A DNA stretch of 64,000 nt. Source: SZUA-309 sp050185825. Lineage in GTDB: Bacteria > Pseudomonadota > Gammaproteobacteria > Pseudomonadales > Azotimanducaceae. The notes beneath the pieces are model-generated. The model had not been told where the DNA came from. It ran no database searches and was given only the letters and a program-made list of their open reading frames with translations. Positions 50,370 through 59,364 of this stretch are shown here, in pieces (position 1 is the first letter of the stretch; every line of letters starts with the position of its first letter). A program made the translations under genes and the position numbers. The stretch lies in assembly GCA_050185825.1 (NCBI GenBank), contig JBFWZA010000002.1, forward strand, positions 62,001 to 126,000. The letters run 5' to 3'.

Positions 50370-51377
50370 TCAGTGGGTCTTCACCATGAGCTTGCCGGTG
50401 TTGTATCCCTCGAACAGGCGGATCAGCGTGCGCGGCAGCTCCTCGAATCCCTCGACCACCGTGACCCGCTGCTTGAGGCGCCCCTCGCGCATCCAGGCGC
50501 GCATCTGTGAGGCGGCCTCGGGAAAGCGTTTCGCGTAGTCGAGCACGATGAAGCCCTCCATCCGTGCCCGGCGGAACACCAGATTGAAGTAGTTCTTCGG
50601 TCCCATCAGCTCGCCGGTGGCGTTGTAGCGGGAGATGCCGCCGCAGAGCACCACCCGGGCGCCGTCGCGGATGCGGGCCAGGCAGAGATCGAGGATCTCG
50701 CCGCCGACGTTGTCGAAGTAGAGGTCGATACCGTTGGGGCAGTGGGTGTCCAGCGCGCCGGCCACGTCTTCACGCTTGTAGTCGATGGCCGCATCGAAGC
50801 CGAGCTCATCGGTGAGCCAGCGGCACTTGTCCTCGCTGCCGGCGATGCCCACCACCGTGCAGCCGTGAATCTTCGCGATCTGACCGGCGACGCTGCCGGT
50901 GGCGCCCGCCGCGCCGCTGATCACCACGGTGTCGCCCGCCCTGGGTTTACCCACGTCGAGCAGGCCGAAATAGGCGGTCATGCCCGTGCCGCCGAGGATG
51001 CCCAGCGCCTCCTCCGGGGTGACGTCCCCGTCGAAGCGGCGCATCGGGATCCGCCGACCATCCGATATGGCGAAGTCCTGCATGCCGAACGAGCCGCTGA
51101 CGAGACAGCCGACCGGATAGTCCGCATTGCGGGACTCGACGACGTGGCCCACCGCACCGGCCCGCATCAGGTTGCCGATCTCCAGCGGCGCCACGTAGTC
51201 CGCACGGTTCTCCATCTGGCCGCGCATGGAGGGGTCCAGAGAGATGAGGTCGGTTCGCACCAGCACCTCGCCTTCCCCGGCCTCTGGGATGGGCACCTCG
51301 CGGTACTCGAAGTCGGATTCCTTGACCATGCCGTGCGGTCTGGCGGCGAGGAGAAACTGTCGGTTGCTGTTCGTCAT
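50370..51377 (-). CDS. Zinc-independent MDR oxidoreductase (enone reductase type)
   Basis: A 335-residue paralogue of 23659 and 25204: RQFLLAARPHGMVKESDFEY, VVISGAAGATGSVAGQIAKI, IDLYFDNVGGEILDLCLARI, with no zinc ligands. It should reduce a conjugated double bond using NADPH. It starts 24 bp from operator copy 9, which lies between it and the divergent LLM gene, so both could share control. Confidence 0.9.
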   Translation of the reverse strand: MTNSNRQFLLAARPHGMVKESDFEYREVPIPEAGEGEVLVRTDLISLDPSMRGQMENRADYVAPLEIGNLMRAGAVGHVVESRNADYPVGCLVSGSFGMQDFAISDGRRIPMRRFDGDVTPEEALGILGGTGMTAYFGLLDVGKPRAGDTVVISGAAGATGSVAGQIAKIHGCTVVGIAGSEDKCRWLTDELGFDAAIDYKREDVAGALDTHCPNGIDLYFDNVGGEILDLCLARIRDGARVVLCGGISRYNATGELMGPKNYFNLVFRRARMEGFIVLDYAKRFPEAASQMRAWMREGRLKQRVTVVEGFEELPRTLIRLFEGYNTGKLMVKTH

Positions 51378-51401
51378 GCGGGTGTTGGTGGCTCAAAAAA
51401 A

Positions 51402-51419
51402 ACCGTCTAGACTGACTGT
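51402..51419. promoter_or_regulatory. Operator-like inverted repeat, copy 9 (ACCGTCT-AGAC-TGACTGT)
   Basis: One mismatch in each arm, and the two variant bases keep dyad symmetry less well. It lies between the divergent MDR (start 51377) and LLM (start 51455) genes, after a run of eight A residues. Confidence 0.6.
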
Positions 51420-51454
51420 AACCGATCGGGCCGCAGCAGGGGAGGGGCAGCACG

Positions 51455-52420
51455 GTGGTGAAACCGTTTCGATTCGCGATCCAGTCGTTCAGCGCGCGCT
51501 CGGGCACCGAGTGGACGGAGCGTGCGCGCCGCGCGGAGTCTCTGGGCTATTCCGCCCTGCACCTCGCCGACCATCTGATCGGCCCCGGGCCGGCGCTCGA
51601 GAAGACGGCGCACCCGGTGCAGACCCTGGCCGCGATCCCGGCCATGGCACACGCGGCCGCGGTGACGAAGGACCTCAGGATCGGCTGCCGGGTGTTCTGC
51701 ATCGACTATCACGACCCGCTGGTGCTCATCAAATCCGCCATGACCATCGACCTGCTCTCCGAGGGGCGTCTCGAGCTCGGTCTCGGAGCGGGGTGGCTCG
51801 AGGAGGAATATGCCGCGGCCGGGATCCCCTTCGATCCGCCGGGCCGGCGCATCGACCGGCTCGGCGACGTGCTCGAGGCGCTCGAGGCGTTCCGCGGAGA
51901 AGGGATGGCCGATGTGGACAACGCGAACGTGCACTGGCGGGACTTCGAGGGCGTGCCCAAGCCGGTGTCGAAGCCGCCGGTGATGATCGGCGGCGGCAGC
52001 CCGCGGGTGCTCAGGCTGGCGGGCCGGAAGGCGGACATCGTCAGCTTCAACTTCAACAACCGGGCCGGCGTGATCGGGCCGGACGGTGTGCGGTCCTCCT
52101 CGGAAGCGGAGACGAAGCGCAAGGTCGACTGGGTCAGGGACGGAGCCGGCGATCGGTTCGAGGATCTGGAGCTGGAGATCGGTGCCTATTTCACGTTCGT
52201 GATGGACGATCCGACGCCGATGCTGCAGGGCATGGCAGGTTCGTTCGGCTACACGGAGGACGAGATGCGCCGGCATCCCCACGCGCTGTTCGGCTCCGTG
52301 GACACGGTCTGCGAAGAGCTCGAGCGGCGACGGGAGCTGTTCGGCATCTCCTACGTGACCGTGGGGGACAACGCCATGGAAGCTTTCTCACCGGTGGTGG
52401 CGCGACTCTCCGGACAGTGA
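51455..52420 (+). CDS. LLM-class (luciferase-like) flavin-dependent oxidoreductase
   Basis: A 321-residue TIM-barrel flavoprotein, GTG 51455 behind AGGGGAGG. FRFAIQSFSARSGTEWTERA, HLADHLIGPGP, LSEGRLELGLGAGWLEEEYA, PPVMIGGGSPRVLRLAGRKA and VSFNFNNRAG match the F420/FMN-dependent LLM group. It could be an F420-dependent reductase or an FMNH2-dependent monooxygenase. Reduced cofactor must come from elsewhere. An SDR follows 46 bp downstream. Confidence 0.86.
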   Translation: MVKPFRFAIQSFSARSGTEWTERARRAESLGYSALHLADHLIGPGPALEKTAHPVQTLAAIPAMAHAAAVTKDLRIGCRVFCIDYHDPLVLIKSAMTIDLLSEGRLELGLGAGWLEEEYAAAGIPFDPPGRRIDRLGDVLEALEAFRGEGMADVDNANVHWRDFEGVPKPVSKPPVMIGGGSPRVLRLAGRKADIVSFNFNNRAGVIGPDGVRSSSEAETKRKVDWVRDGAGDRFEDLELEIGAYFTFVMDDPTPMLQGMAGSFGYTEDEMRRHPHALFGSVDTVCEELERRRELFGISYVTVGDNAMEAFSPVVARLSGQ

Positions 52421-52466
52421 GCTCAGCAGCGAACGGTCGGCTCGATAAATCCACGAGGAGCAGCAG

Positions 52467-53237
52467 ATGCAGCTTAAAGGCAGAACGGCCGCCATCACCG
52501 GCGGCACGGCGGGTATCGGACTGGCCATCGCGAAGTCGTTTCTGGCGGAAGGTGCACGGGTGGGCCTGATGGCGCGCGACTCGAAGCGCGGCCGGGAGGT
52601 GGCGGACCGGCTGGGGAAGGATGCGCTGTTCGTTGCCGGCGACGCCACGTCGCAGGCTGACGTGGAGGGTTTCGTCGATGCCGTTGGCAAGGGACTCGGC
52701 AGCGTCGATATCCTTGTCAACAACGCCGGCGGCGCCAGCGACCTGCAGCCCATCGTGTCGATCAGCGATGCGGAATGGGACCTGGTGATGAAGTGGAATC
52801 TCTATTCCACCTTCTGGGCCACGCGGCGCGCGCTGCCGGGCATGGTGGAGCGGGGCTGGGGCCGGGTGATCAACATCTCCTCCGTGGAAGGCAAGCACGG
52901 CAAGGCCGTGTTCACCGCCTACACCACCGCGAAGCACGCCATCAACGGCATGACCAAGGCGGTGGCCCGGGAGGTGGGGACCGCTGGGGTCACCGTGAAC
53001 GCGATCTGCCCCGGCCTGGTGATCACCGATATCGTCAAGCGCACCGGTCCGGCCACGGCCAAGGCGATGGGCATGACGTTCGACGAGATGGTGGCGGCGT
53101 TCTCCGCCGATGCGGCCATTCAGCGGCCGGTGACCGTGGAGGAGGTTGCTGCGGTGGCGCTGCTGCTCGCCTCCGACGCCGGCGGCGGCATCACCGGCGC
53201 GCTGCTGAGCGTGGACGGGGGCACGGCGCAGTACTGA
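52467..53237 (+). CDS. Short-chain dehydrogenase/reductase
   Basis: A 256-residue SDR: ITGGTAGIGLAIAKSFLAEG, MARDSKRGREVADRL (Arg, NADP likely), VNNAGGASDLQ, NISSVEGKHG (Ser), AYTTAKHAINGMTK (Tyr and Lys), GALLSVDGGTAQY. A GGAG ribosome site lies close upstream. It is second in the LLM-SDR operon, which ends at the hairpin at 53249. It resembles 3-oxoacyl reductase and 2-hydroxycyclohexane carboxylate dehydrogenase-type SDRs, but substrate is not set. Confidence 0.9.
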   Translation: MQLKGRTAAITGGTAGIGLAIAKSFLAEGARVGLMARDSKRGREVADRLGKDALFVAGDATSQADVEGFVDAVGKGLGSVDILVNNAGGASDLQPIVSISDAEWDLVMKWNLYSTFWATRRALPGMVERGWGRVINISSVEGKHGKAVFTAYTTAKHAINGMTKAVAREVGTAGVTVNAICPGLVITDIVKRTGPATAKAMGMTFDEMVAAFSADAAIQRPVTVEEVAAVALLLASDAGGGITGALLSVDGGTAQY

Positions 53238-53248
53238 CGGGATAAAAG

Positions 53249-53270
53249 AAAGCCGGCTGGCGCCGGCTTT
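53249..53270. terminator. Bidirectional Rho-independent terminator
   Basis: AAAGCCGGC-TGGC-GCCGGCTTT is a perfect 9-bp stem with a 4-base loop. It stands between the convergent SDR and TonB receptor genes and has A-rich flank on one side and T residues on the other, so it may serve both. Confidence 0.75.
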
Positions 53271-53290
53271 CCAGATCAACGAAGCGGCGG

Positions 53291-55699
53291 TCAGCGACTC
53301 CAGCGCAGCTCCAGTCCGTAGGTGCGCGGAGCAGCCCAGCCCTGGAACCCACCGGTGTCGCCCAGCGGCAGTTCGAAGTCCTTGACCTCCTTGTCGCTCA
53401 GGTTCTTCCCCCACAGCGCGACCTGCAGAATATCGCCGCCGCTGAGATTCCAGTAGAGGGCCGCCCGCGCATCGACCATGGTGTAACCCGGCTGGGCGAA
53501 GGTCGTCTCGCCCGTCAGCACGTTGCCGACGATCGAGAAATCATCCTGGCCATAGACGGTGACAGAGGCGTTCAGACCTGTCGCTCCGAAGCGGCGGTCG
53601 AAGATGCCGGCGAGTGACCAGTTCCAGTCCGGTGATCGGGCGATCTGCAGGGTCGGCAGCGTGATCGGGGAACCGTCTCCCGCCGTGCCGAGCGGCGGCA
53701 CCCCGACCCGGGACGAGTCTTCGTCGTATGCCTTCCGTTCCGCGTTCTGGAGGCCGACCTGGCCCACCACGGTGAAGAAATCGCCGATCAGCGCAACGCC
53801 GTCGAACTCGATGCCATAGATCTCCGCCTTGTCGGCGTTGTTGATCACGGTATTGGTACCCGGCGCCTGGAACGGATCCTGAATGACCGAGATCCACTGA
53901 TAGTCCTTCACTTCGGTGTAGAACGCGGTGGCGTTGAGGCGCAGCCGCCCATCGAGGAAGTCGTTCTTGGAGCCGAGCTCGTAGGACTTCACGTCTTCCG
54001 GATCGTAGGGAATCTGTTCCACCACGTTGGCGCGGATGGACAGACCGCCGGAGCGGAAACCCTCGGAATAGGCGAAGTAGAGGCGGTGCTCGTCGCTGAC
54101 CAGCCAGTTGGCCGTGAACCGGAAGATCACGTCATCCCAGGATTTCTTTTCCGAGACCGGGAATCCGGGCGGAGGCGGCAGGCCGGCGGAAACGAAGTTG
54201 TTGGAGAACTTCTTCTCCTCGTCGATGTAGCGCAGACCGCCGGACAGCTCGAACCGATCCGTGATCGCCCAGTCGATGGCACCGAACAGCGCCCAGGAGG
54301 TGATGTCCTCCGCCCCCGTCTGCTGGCTCAGGCCGGTGATCCAGGGACCCATGGCACCGGTCGGGTCTGCCGCGTACGGAGTGGTGCAGTAAGCGTCACC
54401 CAGCACCTGGTGCGGAAACAGGAAGCCCGGCACCACCACGCTGCCGAAAGTGGCGCAGTCCAGAGGACCGCCCGGGAAGCCGGGGGCCTGGGTGAAGTTG
54501 GCCAGCTGGGCGATGGCGTTGGTGGTCTGGTTCAGCCGGATCTCGGAATCCCAGTAGAAGCCACCGGCCGTGAAACGCACCTTCTCGCTCAGGTCGCCGG
54601 CGATTCGCAGCTCCTGCGAGAACTGCTCGTAGGAGGAGTCCCGGATGGTGTGCAGCTAGGCCAGCGGCTGCGGGGCGATGGGCGGGGAGACGTCGTAGTC
54701 CACGCTCGCGAGTGCGGCAGAGTCGAAGTCCTGCTCCACGTAGTCCTCGGAGTCGATCCAGCCGGTGATGGAGGACACGGTGAAACCGCCAACATCCCAG
54801 TCGATCACGAGGCCGAGCATGTCCTGGTCGTACTTGGTCTGGGCGTCCCAGTCGTTCTCGTTGACGAAGGGATCGTCGCCGTCGTAGCGGGCGTCCATGG
54901 CGACGCTGTCGCCGCGGTCCTTCAGGTGGTCGTAGGTCAGTGTGGCTCTGAAGTCGTCCGTCGGCGCCCAGCGCAGCGCGCCGGTGTAGGCCTGATAGTC
55001 GACGTCCCCGGCTGAGTCGCCCGTGTTGATATTGTCGTAGTAGCCATCACGCTCCTTGAAGATGCCGCCGATCTTCAGCGCCAGCTTGTCGTCGACGATC
55101 GGGACGTTGACCCGCCCCTTGAGGTTCAGCCGGTCGTAGTTGCCCACGTCACCGGCGAAATCGAATCCCCAGTTGTTGAACTGAGGCTGGACGCGTTTGA
55201 CCACGATGGCGCCCCCGGTGGTGTTCTTGCCGTAGAGCACGCCCTGTGGTCCCCGGTTCACTTCCATCTGCTGGATGTCGAACATGTCGATCAGCTGTCC
55301 GGTGTTGGTGCCGAGAAACACCTCGTCGACGATCAGACCAACGGCCGGTGGAATGTTCTTCTCCACATCCTGATAGCCGAGGCCGCGGATGAACACGGCG
55401 CCCATGCTCGGCCCGGCCGTCTGTTCGGCGATGTGCACGTTGGGCATCTGACCGTGCATGTCGCGCAGGGTGTCGGGCTTGATTCGATCGATATCACCTT
55501 CGCTGAACGCCGTGACAGCGATCGGCACGTCCTGCTGGGACTCCGCCCGGCGCCTGGAGGTCACCACGATTTCCTCGATGGTTCCGCCGCCGGGTTGGGC
55601 GGTGGCGGTCTGTGCGTGTGTCATGGCGGGAATGGCGCCCATTCCCGCAAGTACGGCAAGAATCGGCAGAACCGATCTGCGCGGTCTGGCAAGCTTCAT
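53291..55699 (-). pseudogene. TonB-dependent outer-membrane receptor interrupted by one in-frame amber codon
   Basis: The frame from ATG 55699 to the stop at 53291 is intact apart from TAG at 54658-54656 (codon 348 of about 802). Residues 1-29 are a signal peptide ending AMTHAQ, then EEIVVTSRRR (TonB-box region), the plug domain (about 45-160, with MEVNRGPQGVLYGKNTTGGA), and a barrel ending LELRWSR. Sequence continues in phase after the stop (LHTIRDSSYEQFSQELRIAG). A CAG or TGG to TAG change, read-through, or an assembly error would explain it. Expected role: energy-dependent import of a large hydrophobic or glycosylated ligand. Confidence 0.85.
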
Positions 55700-55774
55700 T
55701 GTCTCTCTCCCCTGTGTAGACCTCTGCCGCCGATTCGTGCGGTGCCTGCTGCTGACGCAGCGCGGAACGAAAAA

Positions 55775-55820
55775 ACCGGCAGCGGTGCCTGTTTTTAAAC
55801 CGTCGCTCCGGAGCCGTCAA
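55775..55820 (-). promoter_or_regulatory. TonB-receptor promoter with operator-like inverted repeat, copy 10 (ACCGGCA-GCGG-TGCCTGT)
   Basis: For the leftward receptor gene, TTGACG (55820-55815), a 17-base spacer and TAAAAA (55797-55792) make a good promoter. The repeat, at 55775-55792, touches the -10 box and covers the expected start, as at copy 6. It has one mismatch in the left arm and two in the right, so it is a weaker match. Confidence 0.55.
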
Positions 55821-55842
55821 TGCTCGGATCGGGGAGGGGTGG

Positions 55843-56406
55843 CTATCGGGACCGGTCTGATGGGGCCTGGGAGGGTTCGAGGTTCACGAGACGGCGGACG
55901 CGCTCATCGTCGGCGCCCAGGTATTCCGCGATGATCGCAGCGACCCGATCCGTGTCCAGCGTCCCCGCGGCCAGCATTTCCTCCAGATCCGCCCAGTCCT
56001 TGGTGCGGTTGAAGAAGGCCTTGAATACGGCGACGTCCAGGCAGGAAAGGAAGGGAATCCTGGTGCCGGCAAAGCGCTCCGGCCGGATCCGGTCGGCCAC
56101 CTCGGTGTGGTAGTCGGTGGTGTTGAGAAAAAGATCCAGTGGGGTGTCGTCCCACCACACCCGCACCTGGCCGTCCCGGGCGAGGAGCGTGCGATCCCTG
56201 CGGGTGACCTTCACCCCCTCGGGCAGGGCATCGAATACCCGGTCGCGGTCGTCGATGCTGACAAATATGTTCACGTCGATGTCGATGGTGCCGCGTGCCC
56301 GCTCGGTGCACCAGGCGAGCGCCAGGGCGCCGCCGAAGGCGTGGGGCAACGACGCGGCCTGGAGCGCCCGGTGCAGGGCGACGATCTTCGCCGTCAGGTC
56401 GCTCAT
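55843..56406 (-). CDS. Nucleotidyltransferase-fold protein, probable toxin-like half of a two-gene module
   Basis: A 187-residue protein of the AbiEii/MNT-like group: AFGGALALAWCTERARGTID gives the GG and then D42-x-D44 (TIDIDV), the metal-binding acids. DTPLDLFLNTTDYH carries a third acid. It ends VRRLVNLEPS. Its ATG overlaps the stop of the XRE regulator gene (ATGA). Such pairs behave as toxin-antitoxin or phage-defence modules in known AbiE/MNT systems; here this is inferred from layout. Confidence 0.75.
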   Translation of the reverse strand: MSDLTAKIVALHRALQAASLPHAFGGALALAWCTERARGTIDIDVNIFVSIDDRDRVFDALPEGVKVTRRDRTLLARDGQVRVWWDDTPLDLFLNTTDYHTEVADRIRPERFAGTRIPFLSCLDVAVFKAFFNRTKDWADLEEMLAAGTLDTDRVAAIIAEYLGADDERVRRLVNLEPSQAPSDRSR

Positions 56407-56744
56407 GGGCGCCGGGGAAAGACCGGATAGTTCATGTGCCTCGCGGCGCGGGCCGGAAACTGCCCCGCCAGGTCGAGCACGGATTCGAGCTCGTCGCCGC
56501 GATGGATGCCGTCCTGCCAGCGGATGCGCGGCGAGAGCACCACGTCCACGGCGAACCCGCAGGCGTCGAGGATGCGCAGGAAGGTGGCTGCCGACGGGCG
56601 CTTCGCACCGGTTTCATAGGCGTGCAGCGTGGCATGGGAAGTGCCGGCGCGGCGGGCCAGCTCCCGCAACGACAGGCCGGCCTCCGCGCGGGCTTCCGCC
56701 AGCGTGCGGGCGGCGATCGATTCGAAGTGGGCGTTGTCGGTCAT
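56403..56744 (-). CDS. XRE-family helix-turn-helix regulator, probable antitoxin-like half
   Basis: A 113-residue protein with an HTH at about residues 14-57: ARTLAEARAEAGLSLRELAR, RAGTSHATLHAYETGAKRPS, AATFLRILDACGF. The C-terminal 50 residues are charged and unassigned. It is first in the two-gene unit and lies 31 bp from a perfect 18-bp palindrome (56776-56793), the expected site for autoregulation. Confidence 0.8.
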   Translation of the reverse strand: MTDNAHFESIAARTLAEARAEAGLSLRELARRAGTSHATLHAYETGAKRPSAATFLRILDACGFAVDVVLSPRIRWQDGIHRGDELESVLDLAGQFPARAARHMNYPVFPRRP

Positions 56745-56775
56745 GGCGGCAGCCTAGCATGGGGCGCCGACGAAT

Positions 56776-56793
56776 GGTATCCGATCGGATACC
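56776..56793. promoter_or_regulatory. Perfect 18-bp palindrome upstream of the XRE gene
   Basis: GGTATCCGATCGGATACC equals its own reverse complement. It lies 31 bp upstream of the XRE/nucleotidyltransferase unit and is the likely operator for its own repressor. Confidence 0.7.
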
Positions 56794-56958
56794 GAAAGTA
56801 GGAAAGAAAGAGAGGAACAAAAAAGGAACGAAGTGGGCGCCGAACCGGCCGGTGTGACCCAGGCGGCACGGTCGGCGTGCGCGACCCGCCAGAATGGGCG
56901 CTTCCGGTCGTTACCGCCACGTGATGCCGGTAAGGTAGCCTCGACCCGTCAAACCCGG

Positions 56959-57834
56959 ATGGTGCGACCGATGCCCGAGGAAAAGGACAGCAGCAGACCC
57001 CAGTCCCGCTTCGCGCTGGCGCTGCTCATCGGGCTCAACCTGGTGCCCCTGATCGGTGTCTTCAACTGGGGCTGGCAGAGCTTCGAGATCATCTTTCTGT
57101 ACTGGATGGAGAACGTGGTGATCGGCGCGTTCACCTTCCTGCGCATGCTGGTGCGCCCCTACGGACATCCCATCGACTTCGCCTTCCCGGTGTTCTTCGC
57201 GCCGTTCTTCGCCCTCCATTACGGCATGTTCTGCTTCGGCCACGGCACCTTCGTGCTGGGACTGTTCGGGCCCGAGAGCCTGGATCGGGCTGGCGTGCTG
57301 GCAGGGGCTCAGGCGGTGCTTGCCATGCCCCACATGCTGGCCGCGCTCGCCGCGCTGGCCTCGATCCAGCTCTTCGACTGGATCCGCGACGTGCGTGAGC
57401 ACGGCCTGGGTGCTTCCGGGGTGAAGGATCTGATGATCGCACCCTACCGCCGCATCGTGGTGCTGCACGTGAGCATCATCGTCGGCGGCTTCGCCCTCGG
57501 TGCCCTCGATGAGCCCACGGCGGGTCTCGTGATTCTGGTGCTGGTGAAGACCGCGTCGGACCTCTGGCACTGGCGTCGCGACCATGACACCTCGGATTCC
57601 CGCGAGCGGGTGGAGATCACGCCGGAGATGATGCGGGAGATGGCGGAGAAGTTTCCCGAGCCGGTGGTAACCGTGAACGGCAGGGAGAAGCGCTTCTCGA
57701 GCTTCGCCGAGATGGCCGATTCCTCGGAGTACCGGATGTTCCAGGCGGTGCTGCGGCTGATGGGCATGAAGGAGCTCAAGGCCATGCAGACCTACATGGA
57801 CATGCGCATCCGTGAGGAAGGCAACACCGGCTGA
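56959..57834 (+). CDS. DUF6498-type membrane protein
   Basis: A 291-residue protein, starting at ATG 56959 (or 56971). Hydrophobic segments occur at about residues 20-40, 45-62, 74-100, 115-140 and 175-205, with a loop EIIFLYWMENVVIGAFTFLR characteristic of DUF6498. The last 90 residues are charged and cytosolic (ITPEMMREMAEKFPEPVVTV). Weak ribosome site. Function unknown. The 214-bp gap upstream holds the palindromic operator and no other gene. Confidence 0.7.
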   Translation: MVRPMPEEKDSSRPQSRFALALLIGLNLVPLIGVFNWGWQSFEIIFLYWMENVVIGAFTFLRMLVRPYGHPIDFAFPVFFAPFFALHYGMFCFGHGTFVLGLFGPESLDRAGVLAGAQAVLAMPHMLAALAALASIQLFDWIRDVREHGLGASGVKDLMIAPYRRIVVLHVSIIVGGFALGALDEPTAGLVILVLVKTASDLWHWRRDHDTSDSRERVEITPEMMREMAEKFPEPVVTVNGREKRFSSFAEMADSSEYRMFQAVLRLMGMKELKAMQTYMDMRIREEGNTG

Positions 57835-57873
57835 TCCCGGCGGACAGCCGGATCCCCGTGCTATGTTCGGCTC

Positions 57874-58452
57874 GTGACAGCCCGTACGTTCATCTCCGCC
57901 TACCGCTACGATCCGGTCCGCATCCTCTTCCTCCGCCGTATCCTGCCGGTGCTGGTCTGGATTTCCGTGCTCGGCGCGCTGCTCGTGCCCGTGCTGGTGC
58001 TGGGCAGCCTCTGGCAGCAGGCGGAGGATGCGCAGCGTCAGGAGCTGGTGCTGCTGCTGACCGGCATGGCGGCGCTGATGCTGTCCGTACCCGGAGTGAT
58101 GCAGTGGTTCGTCTGGCACACACGCCGGGAGGTGTTCGATACCGAGTGGCGGCTCGACGAGTGGGGTCTGACGCGACACCGTGGTCACTCGGTGTCGCGG
58201 CGGCGCTGGGCGCAGGTCCGCGGGCTCGACCGGGTTGCGCTCGGCCGGCTGCAGGTGGCCCGGGTGCGCGCCGACGGTGGCAGCCTCTGGTTCGACGCGG
58301 CGATGATCGAGCAGGGTGGGCCGGCCCCCCGGTTGAAGTGGGGGACTACGCGAATGGCGCTCATCTGGCCGGACGGGCGGGAGCGGCCGCTCACCATCGA
58401 TACGTCGGAGCTGTACCAGGCGTTTGCGGAGCGGCTGGCGACCGATGGATGA
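57874..58452 (+). CDS. Two-transmembrane hypothetical protein
   Basis: A 192-residue protein starting at GTG 57874. Hydrophobic segments at about 21-46 (LPVLVWISVLGALLVPVLVL) and 59-77 (LVLLLTGMAALMLSVPGV) are followed by a soluble part (EWRLDEWGLTRHRG, RRRWAQVRGLDRV) that resembles a small PH-like sheet. Family not recognised. It ends inside the overlap region with the next gene. Confidence 0.6.
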   Translation: MTARTFISAYRYDPVRILFLRRILPVLVWISVLGALLVPVLVLGSLWQQAEDAQRQELVLLLTGMAALMLSVPGVMQWFVWHTRREVFDTEWRLDEWGLTRHRGHSVSRRRWAQVRGLDRVALGRLQVARVRADGGSLWFDAAMIEQGGPAPRLKWGTTRMALIWPDGRERPLTIDTSELYQAFAERLATDG

Positions 58453-58459
58453 TGCGCAG

Positions 58460-59359
58460 ATGCTTCGTCGGCCCGTTGTCAGCAGCCTGATCGTCCTCCT
58501 GGTGGTCGCGTCACCCGCACGGGCGAACGACGTGCTGCCCCGGCTCTTCGCCAACGTGCCCGTCGACACGAGCTACGTGGGCTTGAGCTACACTCTCTCA
58601 GAGGGCAACGTGGCGGTGGACCCGGCATTGGCGCTGGATGTGGATGCCACGCTGCACACCGTCATGTTCACCTACAGTCACGCCTTCGCCGCCTTCGGTC
58701 AGTCGGCGCTCGTCACCGCGGCTCTGCCTGTCGCCGATCTCACCCTCTCCGGCATCGTCGGCGGCACGGCGGTCACTGCCAGCGACAGGGAGCTGTCCGA
58801 TCCCCGGCTCAAATTCACCTACAACCTCGCCGGGGCGCCGGCGCTGACCCTCGCGGAATTCGGCGGCTACCGACAGAAAACCATCATCGGCTTCGACCTC
58901 GAGGTGTCGCTGCCGCTCGGCGACTACGACGAAACCCGGCGGGTGAACTTCGGCTCCAACCGCTGGACCTTCTCGCCGCAGCTGGGTTTCTCCCACCGCT
59001 TCAGACGCATCAGCGTGGAAGGTTCACTCACCGGCATCTTCTTCTCGGACAACGACGAGTATCTGGTGAATCACACGCTCAAGCAGAACCCCATCGGCAT
59101 GGTGCGGGCCAACCTGCTCTACCACTTCCGGCGTCCGGGCACCTGGCTCGGCGTCAGCGCGCTCTACCTGAACGGCGGCGAGACGTCTGTGGACGGTGAG
59201 AAGCGGGCGGACCTGCAGAGCAACTCGCGGCTGGGCGCATCGCTCTCCGTGCCCTTTGCCCGCCGGCACACCCTGCTCTTCAAGTTCTCCAGCGGGGTCA
59301 CCACCCGCATCGGCGCGGATTTCGACAACTACCAGGTGCAGTACACGCTGCGTTTTTGA
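58460..59359 (+). CDS. Outer-membrane beta-barrel protein, MetA-pathway (phenol degradation) type
   Basis: A 299-residue protein. ATG 58460 gives a clean signal peptide (MLRRPVVSSLIVLLVVASPA then RA|N); ATG 58445 would add five residues. Alternating strands such as TVMFTYSHAFAAFGQSALVT, DPRLKFTYNLAGAP, KTIIGFDLEVSLPLGDYD and RWTFSPQLGFSHRF, ending in a C-terminal Phe (QVQYTLRF), match the PF13557 group of putative outer-membrane transporters. It probably passes small molecules or is a structural porin-like barrel. Role inferred. Confidence 0.75.
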   Translation: MLRRPVVSSLIVLLVVASPARANDVLPRLFANVPVDTSYVGLSYTLSEGNVAVDPALALDVDATLHTVMFTYSHAFAAFGQSALVTAALPVADLTLSGIVGGTAVTASDRELSDPRLKFTYNLAGAPALTLAEFGGYRQKTIIGFDLEVSLPLGDYDETRRVNFGSNRWTFSPQLGFSHRFRRISVEGSLTGIFFSDNDEYLVNHTLKQNPIGMVRANLLYHFRRPGTWLGVSALYLNGGETSVDGEKRADLQSNSRLGASLSVPFARRHTLLFKFSSGVTTRIGADFDNYQVQYTLRF

Positions 59360-59364
59360 GTCGG

